DNA of 64,000 nt from Prevotella sp. E13-17 (GTDB lineage: Bacteria; Bacteroidota; Bacteroidia; Bacteroidales; Bacteroidaceae). The stretch is taken from positions 2,418,001 to 2,482,000 of the forward strand of contig NZ_CP091787.1 in NCBI RefSeq assembly GCF_022024035.1, written 5' to 3'. The notes beneath the pieces are model-generated. The model searched no databases, was not told the DNA's origin, and saw nothing but the letters and a program-made list of their open reading frames with translations. Made by a program: the position numbers and the translations under genes. This document shows, piece by piece, positions 50,332 through 60,231 of this stretch; position 1 is the stretch's first letter; every line of letters begins with the position of its first letter.

Positions 50332-51441
50332 TCATTTGTTCATTGCTACTTTTATTCCATCCCCAACGAAGTGGAAATAGAATTTGATGCTGTCCAATGG
50401 AAATACCTGGGCATGTCGAGCAAAGTCTTTTGTCTTATGCCATAGAGATACGAGTTTTCCATCCGCATTATGTCTGTTATGCCCGAAGTTACCCGTCTCC
50501 ATCACAAAATCTATAATCCTGTCTGCCTTTTTATCAAACTGCGAATCATGAAACATGAATCTTGAATCCAAATCTGGCATACCAAGATATCTGCTTGCCA
50601 GATTGTAGAATGCCATCCATTCACTCATCAGGCCCGTCTCCTGTATCCGCGACTCCAGCAATCCGTAATTCAGTGATTCCCTATACGTCCAAAGCAACCG
50701 GCACCAGTCGCAAATCTGCCTCAGGCCAACACCCTCAATGTAAAAATGGTGCAGGATATGGGTAAATACAAATATGACATCTTCATTTGGTGCCGGTATA
50801 AAAATTTGTGTACCATTATTGTCCCATGATCTAACATTACCACCAAAGAAAACATTCCCCTGCATTTTGTCTATCATCCTATCCACACGCTTTGACAATC
50901 TGCTGTGCAGTGTTCCATGCAGTTCCACCACCCAGCCTTTGATGGTCATTCCCAAGTGCTTAAAGTGTGTAAACTCCTGTTCTATGTCGGCAGCCAATGG
51001 TAACAGTACTTCTTTTGCCTTATCATAATTGGAATCACTCAGCAGTAAATCTATATCACCAGAAGAGCGCCAAAGTGGTTTTTCATAGCATTGTGCTATT
51101 CCTTGTCCTTTTACAAGTATTGCATAAATATCTTCTTTTCGTAGCTTTTCAATGAGTTCAGCCACAAAGACATTCATTTTCTTGTTCCGCTGCTCAATCA
51201 TCTGCACCTCACCAATCCACTGCAGCAATAGCACCTTGGGCACATTCAGCTCTACGTTCTTAGCTCTTAGTTCTTCGAGGCCACTAAGCACAATCCCTTG
51301 TTCCGACTGCTCCTGCGCCAGCTGGTATACCTCCTGCCAATCCGTGGTTCCGTCAATCCGTATATCCGGATTTTCGTCACCCCACAGACCTGCCTTCAGG
51401 AGTTCGAAGAACATTTTTTGATTTTTATCCAACTGTTTCAA
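50332..51441 (-). CDS. Nucleotidyltransferase family protein (NTP_transf_5)
   Basis: The 369-aa protein contains YAILVKGQGIAQCYEKP then SSGDIDLLLSD, the G...DxD core of this nucleotidyltransferase-like family, followed by a helical domain with FVFTHILHHFYIEGVGLRQI. These genes are frequent in Bacteroidales capsule loci; the substrate is unknown. It lies 44 bases upstream of the epimerase gene in the same operon. Confidence 0.8.
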   Translation of the reverse strand: MKQLDKNQKMFFELLKAGLWGDENPDIRIDGTTDWQEVYQLAQEQSEQGIVLSGLEELRAKNVELNVPKVLLLQWIGEVQMIEQRNKKMNVFVAELIEKLRKEDIYAILVKGQGIAQCYEKPLWRSSGDIDLLLSDSNYDKAKEVLLPLAADIEQEFTHFKHLGMTIKGWVVELHGTLHSRLSKRVDRMIDKMQGNVFFGGNVRSWDNNGTQIFIPAPNEDVIFVFTHILHHFYIEGVGLRQICDWCRLLWTYRESLNYGLLESRIQETGLMSEWMAFYNLASRYLGMPDLDSRFMFHDSQFDKKADRIIDFVMETGNFGHNRHNADGKLVSLWHKTKDFARHAQVFPLDSIKFYFHFVGDGIKVAMNK

Positions 51442-51469
51442 CGTCCTTTATATCCTGAGTTCAAAACCG

Positions 51470-52204
51470 TTATCCCTTACGTGAAGCCTTGGCCTTTTTT
51501 CTTTCCTCCCAATACATCTTAGGCACAGCCCTCAAATAGCCACCGACGCGCTTCAGTTGCTTCTTGGGCTCTTTCAGTATTCTCTCCAGCCATATCAAAC
51601 GTATTCCGCCCACCTCTTTCTTGTTGTTGTGCAAATCGCCGGTATAGAAGTTAAATGCCGCGCCTATGCCAAAAAGCACGCCCTGCTCCACATATGGGAA
51701 GATATTGGCAATGAACTTTTCCTGCTTGGGGGCACCCAGGCTCACCCACACGATGTCTGGCTTCAGTTTGTTAATCTGCAGGGCGATAGCCGGGTAGTCA
51801 AACTCCTCCACCGGCATAAACGGCACATCCACATGCTGCAAATTCACGTCTATGCCCTTCTGCTTCACAAACGCCTTGATCTGCTCCACCTTGGCTTTGG
51901 TGTTGCCCACCAGCACATGCCTGTAGGGTCGCTCAATGTAATACTCGAACACCTCCGGCCCGTTGTAGGCATGGTAGTGCGTACCGTATATTTTGTTCAC
52001 CATCTTCGCTATGGAGCTGCCATCACAGGTATTAATGGTGGCATTCTTCACTATCTCGCGATACTTCAAGTCTTTCTGTGCTATGGTTATCACATTGGCA
52101 TCCACCACACAAACGTAGGCCTTTTTCTTCTCTTTGATATGTTGCTCCACGGTATCTCTAAACACCTGTGAATCAAACTCGATATGTATATTAAATACGT
52201 CCAT
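51470..52204 (-). CDS. WecG/TagA/CpsF family glycosyltransferase
   Basis: The 244-aa GT26 enzyme has NTCDGSSIAKMVN, YNGPEVFEYY, IVWVSLGAPKQEKFI and GIGAAFNFYTGD, all family hallmarks. It probably adds the second sugar (often ManNAc-type) onto the undecaprenyl-linked primer. The C-terminus is basic, for membrane contact. It is in the capsule operon, 28 bases before the nucleotidyltransferase gene. Confidence 0.92.
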   Translation of the reverse strand: MDVFNIHIEFDSQVFRDTVEQHIKEKKKAYVCVVDANVITIAQKDLKYREIVKNATINTCDGSSIAKMVNKIYGTHYHAYNGPEVFEYYIERPYRHVLVGNTKAKVEQIKAFVKQKGIDVNLQHVDVPFMPVEEFDYPAIALQINKLKPDIVWVSLGAPKQEKFIANIFPYVEQGVLFGIGAAFNFYTGDLHNNKKEVGGIRLIWLERILKEPKKQLKRVGGYLRAVPKMYWEERKKAKASRKG

Positions 52205-52215
52205 ATATTAAAGAA

Positions 52216-53439
52216 TCAATTATCTAAAACACGATTATAAATCTCCACCATTCTCTGAGCTTTAAAATCCCACTCAAACTCCTTCACTCGTTCTTTACAA
52301 TTATTCGACATACGTGATAATAGATTCCTTTCATTATACAGTTTACGTATAGCACAAGCAAAATCTTGAACTGATTGTTCAGGATTACTTAATGGTATCT
52401 TCACTCCTATGGTTTCATCTACCACAGTGCCAAATCCACAAGTATCAAAACAAACTATTGGAAGTTGATTCTGCATAGCTTCCATTACCACAGTACTTGT
52501 TGCATCCATAATACTCGTAAACAGGAAGATATCCGAGCCTTGCATTAAAGTGTTCATTTCATCATGATTTACCCTCCCAAGAAATTCTATTTTGTCTTCC
52601 ACACCCAGTTCTATTGCAAGAGCCTTATAAGGTGCCTGTTCTCCTTCCCCTGCAATCTTTAACTTTATATTCAAGTCTTTTATTTCTGCAATCACCTTGA
52701 TGGCTAGCCCCAATTGCTTTCTGAAATCGTATTTACCTACCCATAATATGTCTAAAACATCTGAACTAACCTTATGTGTGAGTGTCTTGTCAACTAGATA
52801 GCACCCTGTCTCATTAAGTAGATATATATCCTTATGGTAATAATTCATTATTTTACATTGGCATCCGCTTGTTGCTGCGATAACAGCATTTGCACGTCTC
52901 ATGGCTTTACGCACGTTGGGTTGATATCGGTATTGTAAGGTATTAATCGTGTTTTTCAAACGATTAAATAAAGCTGTTTTTGTACTTACGCCCTTTAAGT
53001 ATGCTATTGGCATAGTCTCCATCCCCCCAACAGGTCCCCAAACATACTTATATCCATCAATTTTCCATAATAATCCAGGTTCACGGAAACCTATCATATT
53101 AAGATGATGAATGATATCTATATGAACTCCCTTGACAATCTCAACAGCTTTTTTTAAGGCTCTTTTTTGCCATTTTCTGTAATAATAATAAAATCTCCAA
53201 TCACCTTGATTCCAACACTTCTTACGTATATTATCTGATACTGGCAGATAGTAAAAGTGAAGATTGTCTTTAAACGGATGGGACTCTAATGCAATATCTA
53301 TCTCTTTCTTCCATTCTCCCTCTGTTATAACATAGAGGTTACAATAACGGGCTAGGTTGGAAACCCAATTCCATCCCATACCTGGTTCACTACCCCATGC
53401 AGGACTGACGGCATAAGCGTTTATCAGAATATTAAGCAT
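52216..53439 (-). CDS. Glycosyltransferase family 4
   Basis: The 407-aa GT-B enzyme has an N-terminal INAYAVSPAWGSEPGMGWNW and a donor-binding half with ILWVGKYDFRKQLGLAIKVI, EFLGRVNHDEM and FTSIMDATSTVVMEAMQNQL (the E-x7-E region). It would act on the cytoplasmic face in repeat-unit assembly. It overlaps the pyruvyl transferase gene by 8 bp. Confidence 0.88.
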   Translation of the reverse strand: MLNILINAYAVSPAWGSEPGMGWNWVSNLARYCNLYVITEGEWKKEIDIALESHPFKDNLHFYYLPVSDNIRKKCWNQGDWRFYYYYRKWQKRALKKAVEIVKGVHIDIIHHLNMIGFREPGLLWKIDGYKYVWGPVGGMETMPIAYLKGVSTKTALFNRLKNTINTLQYRYQPNVRKAMRRANAVIAATSGCQCKIMNYYHKDIYLLNETGCYLVDKTLTHKVSSDVLDILWVGKYDFRKQLGLAIKVIAEIKDLNIKLKIAGEGEQAPYKALAIELGVEDKIEFLGRVNHDEMNTLMQGSDIFLFTSIMDATSTVVMEAMQNQLPIVCFDTCGFGTVVDETIGVKIPLSNPEQSVQDFACAIRKLYNERNLLSRMSNNCKERVKEFEWDFKAQRMVEIYNRVLDN

Positions 53440-54586
53440 CTATTGAGTCTTTTAAATATTTTAAAGATAATTCTCTTTCTGTTTGAAGAAGTTTTTGAGC
53501 ATTAGCTACATCATAGGTGTTCCATGATATTTGCTCAAATGGATCATCTTCGTACACAATTCTGTCTTCAAGTTCAAGTTTTTCAAGAAGACTTGTTATT
53601 CTGGAGTTGTTATTCCGACCTCTGAGTAAAACGGAATAAAAAGACACTCCCATATTTACGCTAAAAGCAGTTCCATGGAATGAGCCTGTCAGTACTAGAC
53701 CTGCTTTTGCTATCAATCTAACGAAATCTTCCGGTCCGCAATCCTCGAGATTTATAACGCCCTCATCTTTATTATTTAGAATAGCTTTTGTTTGAATCCT
53801 ATATATACTAACATGGTGTCGTTTTGCATAATGATATGCCATCTTAAGTAATTTCGCAGACCTATATGTTTCATATATGAGCACATATCCACTTTCTGTA
53901 TTTTGTCCTCTATACAAATCTGTCCACTCATCCTTGGTTAATAAAAGCGTAGGATCTAATACAACCGTAGAATTGCGTCCTGTTAGTTCTTTAATGATGG
54001 TACATCCAGCATCTTCACGCACTGATAGGTTATCAATATTATTAATCCACTCTATGTAGGTATTCCTCAACGTTTCTGGAATTCTTGCAACTCCGAAACT
54101 CGATGCATAAGAAACTTTTTTAGCTTCCTTTGGAGCAAAGGTTAAAAAATATGGGGAAAGGGTTGCGCCTGTTCCTGGATTCCAAACCTGGTCACTACCT
54201 ACCATATAAACATCATAGCTCATTTTTTCCGCATAAAGATCTTCTATACTATGATACGTTTTTGATAGTTTTGTATTTTTCAGATGGAAATTCTCAAATT
54301 TCTTGTCTAAAACCTTTTGCTTCCTGACGAAAACAGGCCCTATCACAGAAAATATTTTACCAATTATCTGATACTTTATATATTCAATAGCATCTGTCTT
54401 CCATTTTCTTTTCCAAGAGGTTTTAGCCTTTTTAGTATATTTAAAATGCGGATGCTTATAATATAGATAATCTATAATCTCTGCATCATAGCCCATTTGC
54501 TGTAACTTCTTTTGAGTAGCGTATGCTTGAAGTTCCGCTCCAAAATTATTACATTTCAATATAGTAATTATTCCTATTCTTTTCAT
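53432..54586 (-). CDS. Polysaccharide pyruvyl transferase family protein
   Basis: The 384-aa protein starts MKRIGIITILKCNNFGAELQ and contains SDQVWNPGTGATLSPYFLTF and GSFHGTAFSVNMGV, typical of this family, which adds ketal pyruvate to sugars. It is next to an FrhB-like gene, a frequent pair in polysaccharide loci. Confidence 0.9.
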   Translation of the reverse strand: MKRIGIITILKCNNFGAELQAYATQKKLQQMGYDAEIIDYLYYKHPHFKYTKKAKTSWKRKWKTDAIEYIKYQIIGKIFSVIGPVFVRKQKVLDKKFENFHLKNTKLSKTYHSIEDLYAEKMSYDVYMVGSDQVWNPGTGATLSPYFLTFAPKEAKKVSYASSFGVARIPETLRNTYIEWINNIDNLSVREDAGCTIIKELTGRNSTVVLDPTLLLTKDEWTDLYRGQNTESGYVLIYETYRSAKLLKMAYHYAKRHHVSIYRIQTKAILNNKDEGVINLEDCGPEDFVRLIAKAGLVLTGSFHGTAFSVNMGVSFYSVLLRGRNNNSRITSLLEKLELEDRIVYEDDPFEQISWNTYDVANAQKLLQTERELSLKYLKDSIDA

Positions 54587-54614
54587 TTATTTGTCGTCAA
54601 CAAAAGTCGTGATT

Positions 54615-55841
54615 TTAATATTGTGTTCCCCCCCACCAATCATTAAACAGATATCCATACTTTGTTATTATTTTACGTCTTTGTATTTTCTCATCTATGA
54701 TACTAATTAAACGAAACAATCCCCACAAAAAACGCCATGGGGCATTATTCATCACAACACGAAGCCAAACACTTCTTGGGACTAATTTTCTACATAGATT
54801 TCCCCATTTTACGAATGGATGATACCGAATAAATTTTTTATTTGAAAAAAGACAAGGATTACCAGTTATTGCTTTCCCAAGTGTACTACTATACATTTCC
54901 AAATCTGTGCAATTCTTTAAGAATTCACGTGATTTCATATTATTTGTTAATATAACATTCACTCCCTTCTCATACTCCCTATAATCCTTGTTACCTCCCC
55001 AAAAATCTCCTATTGTAATATCTGCGACTCTTGTCAATCTTGCAAATTTACAATCAAAACATGACCTGCGCTCTAGTATACTGCTAGAAAAACAACGATA
55101 AAAAACATCCACATCCCTTTTGGTAAATCTAAAAGGTTTGCCATTTATCTCAATTGTAGTACATTGAGATTTGATATAATTTTGTCCTTCAACTTTGTTT
55201 CTAAATGACAACAACTTTGGTGAATTAAAACTTTTCAAATGAATATCTAAGGCCTCCGGGCTCATCACACCTGCACATATCAGTTCTATGGTCAGCAAAT
55301 GCTCATCATCTCGTTTTTTTCCCAAGAAACCATATAAACCAGCAATCTGACAAGGAGTACCAGAGAATAATACATATTTTCTATCTTTTAAATCTTCACG
55401 AACTTTCTTATAAACCCCTTTCGTATTACTTTGAATATATTTTGAATTCATCAAAAGAGGAAGTTCTGAAATAGTAGTAATTCTCTCATGATATACTCTA
55501 TTTTCTTTTAAACATGCCCCGTATATGGCTACATTATTTTCATGCTGCTTAATATACGACACAGCCATTCCAGCAAAAGCACCTCCACTTGCGGCATTAA
55601 TTCTTAACATCTCATCTATTGCCCAACCTCCAGCAACTCTTATATCCTCAACACAATTTAAGCGTATTGGTGTAACTATAGGACATGCCTTCTCGCACGC
55701 TTTACATTTGACACATCTTTCACTATCAACTTCTGGATATAATAACTCATGGTCTGATTTTATAGAAATCGCCTTATGATTGCAAGAATCAACACAAGCA
55801 AGACAGCCTGTGCAAGTATTATATAAAGCTAATTTTGGCAT
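54615..55841 (-). CDS. F420H2 dehydrogenase beta-subunit-like protein with 2x[4Fe-4S] ferredoxin domain
   Basis: The N-terminus has two cluster motifs, CTGCLACVDSC (Cys10/13/16/20) and CVKCKACEKACP (Cys43/46/49/53), followed by an FrhB/FdhB domain (INAASGGAFAGM, FSGTPCQIAGLYGFL, ITIGDFWGG). Such proteins occur beside pyruvyl transferases in capsule loci; the redox reaction is unknown. It overlaps the next upstream gene by 13 bp. Confidence 0.88.
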   Translation of the reverse strand: MPKLALYNTCTGCLACVDSCNHKAISIKSDHELLYPEVDSERCVKCKACEKACPIVTPIRLNCVEDIRVAGGWAIDEMLRINAASGGAFAGMAVSYIKQHENNVAIYGACLKENRVYHERITTISELPLLMNSKYIQSNTKGVYKKVREDLKDRKYVLFSGTPCQIAGLYGFLGKKRDDEHLLTIELICAGVMSPEALDIHLKSFNSPKLLSFRNKVEGQNYIKSQCTTIEINGKPFRFTKRDVDVFYRCFSSSILERRSCFDCKFARLTRVADITIGDFWGGNKDYREYEKGVNVILTNNMKSREFLKNCTDLEMYSSTLGKAITGNPCLFSNKKFIRYHPFVKWGNLCRKLVPRSVWLRVVMNNAPWRFLWGLFRLISIIDEKIQRRKIITKYGYLFNDWWGGTQY

Positions 55842-56908
55842 ACTTCTGAATATATACGTCCCAACTGTTTATTTATATTAGCAATATCGAATTCCTTTAC
55901 TAAGTGAATATCTGCATTTTTTACTATATTAGTCCTAATAACTTCATTACTCATCAATAATTTAAGTTTTTGGGACAACATCTCAACATCACCCACTGGC
56001 GATATCATACAATCCACAGAATCAACTAAAACATCTTCAACTCCTCCAACAGGGGTTGTAACAACAGGGACACCATATGCAATAGCATCAAGTACACCCA
56101 TTGGAAACCCCTCGCCCCAACTCGGCAAACAATATATACTTGCATTATTAAACACTCTATCCTTTTCTACACCACTTATCCATCCTAAGAATTCTATCTG
56201 CTGTTCTGGAATTTTTAATTCTACCCGCATTCTTTTTGCAACTTCAATCTCACCATTTCCAGCATATTTTAATTTCCAGTTAGGGAAATCATTACATATT
56301 TTTGCAAAAGCTTGCAATAGCCAATGGTATCCTTTGCGTTCCGTTATCGTTCCAGCAAAAAGAATATATTGTTCTTCCCTGTCAGAATGATTTCGAATAA
56401 TGGAAGGGCACGGATTATAAATCACTTCTATTGAGCACGTCAGATTCGGCATTTCTTTCCGTATTAAATTCTTCCATCGTGGAGAAAGCACTAATAGTCT
56501 ATCTGCAATATCAAACAAGCGATATGTAGGCGTACGCCAAGGCTCCTCTATCAAAACCTTTTCTGCTGGAGGGTGAAAATGTACAAGAACATTCTTACCA
56601 CAATGTTTCGCGAGTTTTGCAAATGGTAACTTTCGTCTGGCAGATCCACCTGCAGCAGCATGAAAATGAACTGCATCACAAAATGGAAGTAAGCATAGGA
56701 ACTCTATCCAAGCAGAAAACAGATATAATATTTTTCGCCATTTAGGCCCATCCCTATGCGTCTGAATCCACACGCAATGATATTTCTTCCATTGCTCACC
56801 TGTTTCGTGGGCCTTTATTACTGATGTTATACCACCTCGAGTCTTACGACTGGTGGCTACTATTAAAACTCGTGGCATGGTAGTCCTATCTTTTGGATTT
56901 GGAATCAA
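55829..56908 (-). CDS. Glycosyltransferase family 4
   Basis: The 359-aa GT-B enzyme has SRKTRGGITSVIKAHETG at the start, LFAGTITERKGYHWLLQAFA and LPSWGEGFPMGVLDAIAYG (E-x7-E) in the donor domain, and GVPVVTTPVGGVEDVL. It probably forms one glycosidic link of the repeat unit. Confidence 0.9.
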   Translation of the reverse strand: MIPNPKDRTTMPRVLIVATSRKTRGGITSVIKAHETGEQWKKYHCVWIQTHRDGPKWRKILYLFSAWIEFLCLLPFCDAVHFHAAAGGSARRKLPFAKLAKHCGKNVLVHFHPPAEKVLIEEPWRTPTYRLFDIADRLLVLSPRWKNLIRKEMPNLTCSIEVIYNPCPSIIRNHSDREEQYILFAGTITERKGYHWLLQAFAKICNDFPNWKLKYAGNGEIEVAKRMRVELKIPEQQIEFLGWISGVEKDRVFNNASIYCLPSWGEGFPMGVLDAIAYGVPVVTTPVGGVEDVLVDSVDCMISPVGDVEMLSQKLKLLMSNEVIRTNIVKNADIHLVKEFDIANINKQLGRIYSEVCQN

Positions 56909-56988
56909 TAAAAATCATTTAAATATAGAAGTTCTCAGCTAATAACGTCGTAAACTATATAATTTAGATAACAGGTTACACAGTACAA

Positions 56989-58035
56989 TTATTCTGCAAA
57001 AACACGTTTAGCTCCAAACATCCAGTGATTAATGAATGGGCTCATTCGTATGATACTTGAAACAAGTAGGCTACATGCGACAATTACTGCACCTATTATT
57101 ACAGAAACCAGGAATTCTAAAAAAGGAGAATCCAAGCAAGAAAAATCAGGAAGGGCATTACTTAATCTGCTGAATATAAAAAAATAATGAATTAAATATA
57201 TATCAAGTGTTCGTCTTCCTACATATTGCATTATACGCCCCAATTTGCCATTTCTCCCAAATTGCACTTCATTCTTTCTAAAAAAAGCAAATACAAGCAG
57301 TAAGCCAGATATTGATGTTAATATATTGAATAACGTACTACTATAAACTCGGAAAAAATCTGAGTATATATTAAAACTAAAATATAGCACTATTGCCACG
57401 AATATTGCAGGTGTATTATCTAACATCTTTTCGAAAGAAGAGAAATGTTTACGAACGATAATACCTATAATAAAAAAAAAGTAATATCCCCACTCAGGAA
57501 TACAGAGGAAGCCACAAACCTCTTCACTTACAGGCCACTTCGGTATTGTTATTGGGGTAGTCAAAACATATAAAACAAATGCAGAAAAAAATAGTAATAC
57601 ATCTCTTAAATATGATTTTGCACGAACCATATCAAGCAACACATTGCTAAAAATATAGATACAAAAAAATATAAACAAGACAAAAGTAAACCAATATCCC
57701 GACTTTTGGTAATCAAACACACAATTATAAGCACTTATATTGCGTATACTTATTGAAGCTAACATAAAAATTGTTGGCGTAACAATCTGTACAGGAATCT
57801 TCTTCTTTAAAAATGCTATGGTTGTATTTAGATTCCATACTGTACTAGTCTTATAGAGCAGGAAACCACTTAGGAAGAAGAACAAAGGCATCCGAAATTG
57901 GGCAAGAATTGTGCTCAAGGATACTGTATCAGAACCAGCTAAACCAAGTCCGAACCCACTCACATGCGTCACAACAACTAGAAGCATGGTGAAACCACGC
58001 ATTGCATCAAGGTATTCAATTCTTTGTTTTTTCAT
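56989..58035 (-). CDS. Membrane acyltransferase (Acyl_transf_3)
   Basis: The 348-aa protein has about ten hydrophobic segments and the N-terminal pattern IEYLDAMRGFTMLLVVVTHV with the catalytic-type His, plus MPLFFFLSGFLLYK. It would O-acetylate the polysaccharide using acyl-CoA. It is intact, unlike its neighbour at 58108-59075. Confidence 0.88.
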   Translation of the reverse strand: MKKQRIEYLDAMRGFTMLLVVVTHVSGFGLGLAGSDTVSLSTILAQFRMPLFFFLSGFLLYKTSTVWNLNTTIAFLKKKIPVQIVTPTIFMLASISIRNISAYNCVFDYQKSGYWFTFVLFIFFCIYIFSNVLLDMVRAKSYLRDVLLFFSAFVLYVLTTPITIPKWPVSEEVCGFLCIPEWGYYFFFIIGIIVRKHFSSFEKMLDNTPAIFVAIVLYFSFNIYSDFFRVYSSTLFNILTSISGLLLVFAFFRKNEVQFGRNGKLGRIMQYVGRRTLDIYLIHYFFIFSRLSNALPDFSCLDSPFLEFLVSVIIGAVIVACSLLVSSIIRMSPFINHWMFGAKRVFAE

Positions 58036-58107
58036 AATTTCAATGTATTATGCCACTTCGTGTCTTACAACTAGTGGCAACTATAAAAACTCGTGATAAG
58101 GTAGATA

Positions 58108-59075
58108 CTAATCTATTAACTTTATCACTTCTTTCATACAAAAATATTCTTTTTGGAAAACTTGACGGAAGATTCTGCCTAACATACGAGTTATATATGC
58201 AATAACAAATATATAGACAAACATTATCGGAATGTTAAGAGGAAATAGAAAATTCATTTTATTTGTAAACAAGAATGGTTGTACCAAAATTGCTTCTAGA
58301 CAAAGTCCTGATATAAATCGTATATACAAACCTTTTTTTGTTGTCATCAATGACTTGATGCTGTCAAAACAACATATTTTGTATAGATAAAAAGATACTC
58401 CCATAAGTGTAAGTAAACTTAAAATTTGAATGTTATTAATAAACTGAATACGAAAAACTGTTCCACATATAAACATACCATAGAATACACACAATGATGC
58501 GAAAAACAAAAACACATCTGTCTTCGGACGTAATTTTACTGGTATGGTATTATTGCCAATATATGCGCCCAAAAGCATAAACAAGAAGAAATGCCCCCAC
58601 CTAAAATAAGTATACCAATACATAAAGAATGTTGACTTGTCCTCAAGGAAGTACCAAATAAGGACAATTGCGCATGCTATAATGAACGGGTATGCAGGCC
58701 TGAATTCCGCATGTTTTTTTACAAAATACTGAACTATATAGTAGAGCATGATACATGTAACAAACCAGCATCCGCCACCGAGCACAATTTCAACAATATC
58801 AAAAGTCTTAAACCCAATCATTGCAGTAAGAATTGCCCAAGCAAATATACTTGGATATATCCTGGAAATCCTGCGCTTATACCAATTTGCGAAATTTCCG
58901 CCTCTGCCCAAAAACAAAGTAAAGCCAGAAGCAAAAAGAACAGACTATCACCAATAGCTCCCCCTGAGACTAAAAAACTATAGTCTCCATACAGTAATTC
59001 CATGTGACTGTTTGCCACAATGATTACTGCTATAAATTTCAGAAGCTCAATGGAGAGATTTCTTTCTTTTACCAT
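58108..59075 (-). pseudogene. Frameshifted membrane acyltransferase
   Basis: The 5' frame (from 59075: MVKERNLSIELLKFIAVIIV, then GDSLFFLL) and the 3' frame (FLGRGGNFANWYKRRISRIY onward to 58108) together make one Acyl_transf_3 protein. The junction is near 58925-58932, where the expected FFLLSGF is lost by one missing base (CTTCTGG instead of CTnTCTGG). It is not a long homopolymer, so either a real mutation or an assembly error is possible. The joined product would be ~320 aa. Confidence 0.75.
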
Positions 59076-59084
59076 AGGATAAAT

Positions 59085-60227
59085 CTATTCAATTACCAAA
59101 GATAATACACGCTCTATCACCGGAGCCATGTCATAGTACTTGTATTCTGCCAAACGTCCACCAAAGATGACACTTTTTTCTTGCTGTGCCAACTGGCGAT
59201 ACTTATCTGCCAACTGGTTGTTTGCTTCGTCATTGACAGGATAATATGGTTCCATACCCTCCTTATATTCTGTGCTAAACTCTTTAGAGATAACGGTCTT
59301 GGGACATTCATACACTTCCTGCCCAAACATTTCAAAATGTTTATGTTCTATAATGCGAGTGTATGGCTCGTCATGAGAGGTATAGTTGACAACAGCATTG
59401 CCTTGGTAGTTGGGACAGTCCTTCATTTCTGTCTCAAAGCGAACGGTACGCCAATTCAGCTTGCCATATTGATAACCGAAGTATTGGTCCAGGGGACCGC
59501 AATACACAAACTTATCTGCATATTTCTGCCAATCTCTATATTCTGAATTAAAGAAATCTGTATCCGTCAAGCATTCTACTCCTTCCAAAAGTCCTTCTAC
59601 CAGTTTGTTATATCCTCCAATAGGTATTCCTTGGTATTTATCATTGAAATAGTTATTGTCGAAAATCATACGAACAGGGAGGCGCTTGATGATAAAGGCT
59701 GGCAGTTCTGTACACTTCCTACCCCACTGTTTCTCTGTATATTCCTTGATAAGTTTCTCAAAAATATCCTTGCCAACCAGTGTCAGGGCCTGCTCCTCCA
59801 AGTTTTGTGGCTCACGGCCATTAAGCATCTTGACAGCCTCAGCCTTTTGCTCCTCTATCTTCGCCTTAGCCTCTTCTGGGGTCAACACGCCCCACATCTG
59901 ATAGAAAGTGTTCATATTGAATGGCAAGTTATAGAGCTTACCCTTATAATTAGCCACAGGGCAGTTGGTATATCTGTTGAACGGCACGATACTGTTCACA
60001 AAATTCCACACCTCCTTGTTGTTCGTATGGAAGATATGGGCCCCATACTTATGGACATTTATGGTTCGACCTGGCTCACCACAAGTCACTTCTTCACAAT
60101 AGACATTGCCGCCCAGGTGCGGGCGCTTGTCTATTACAAGGCATTTCTTGCCTTGCCTTGTAGCTAGGTGCGCAAAAGTGGCACCAAAGAGGCCTGAGCC
60201 TACTATAAGAAAATCGTAATGGTTCAT
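59085..60227 (-). CDS. glf: UDP-galactopyranose mutase
   Basis: This flavoenzyme converts UDP-galactopyranose to UDP-galactofuranose. The N-terminal FAD motif is YDFLIVGSGLFGATFAHLA, followed by KRPHLGGNVY, KYGAHIFHTNN and the late YEYPxV-type region (AEYKYYDM). ATG at 60227 (MNHYDFLIVG) is preferred to the in-frame TTG at 60239. It indicates that the capsule contains galactofuranose. Confidence 0.95.
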   Translation of the reverse strand: MNHYDFLIVGSGLFGATFAHLATRQGKKCLVIDKRPHLGGNVYCEEVTCGEPGRTINVHKYGAHIFHTNNKEVWNFVNSIVPFNRYTNCPVANYKGKLYNLPFNMNTFYQMWGVLTPEEAKAKIEEQKAEAVKMLNGREPQNLEEQALTLVGKDIFEKLIKEYTEKQWGRKCTELPAFIIKRLPVRMIFDNNYFNDKYQGIPIGGYNKLVEGLLEGVECLTDTDFFNSEYRDWQKYADKFVYCGPLDQYFGYQYGKLNWRTVRFETEMKDCPNYQGNAVVNYTSHDEPYTRIIEHKHFEMFGQEVYECPKTVISKEFSTEYKEGMEPYYPVNDEANNQLADKYRQLAQQEKSVIFGGRLAEYKYYDMAPVIERVLSLVIE

Positions 60228-60231
60228 AATT

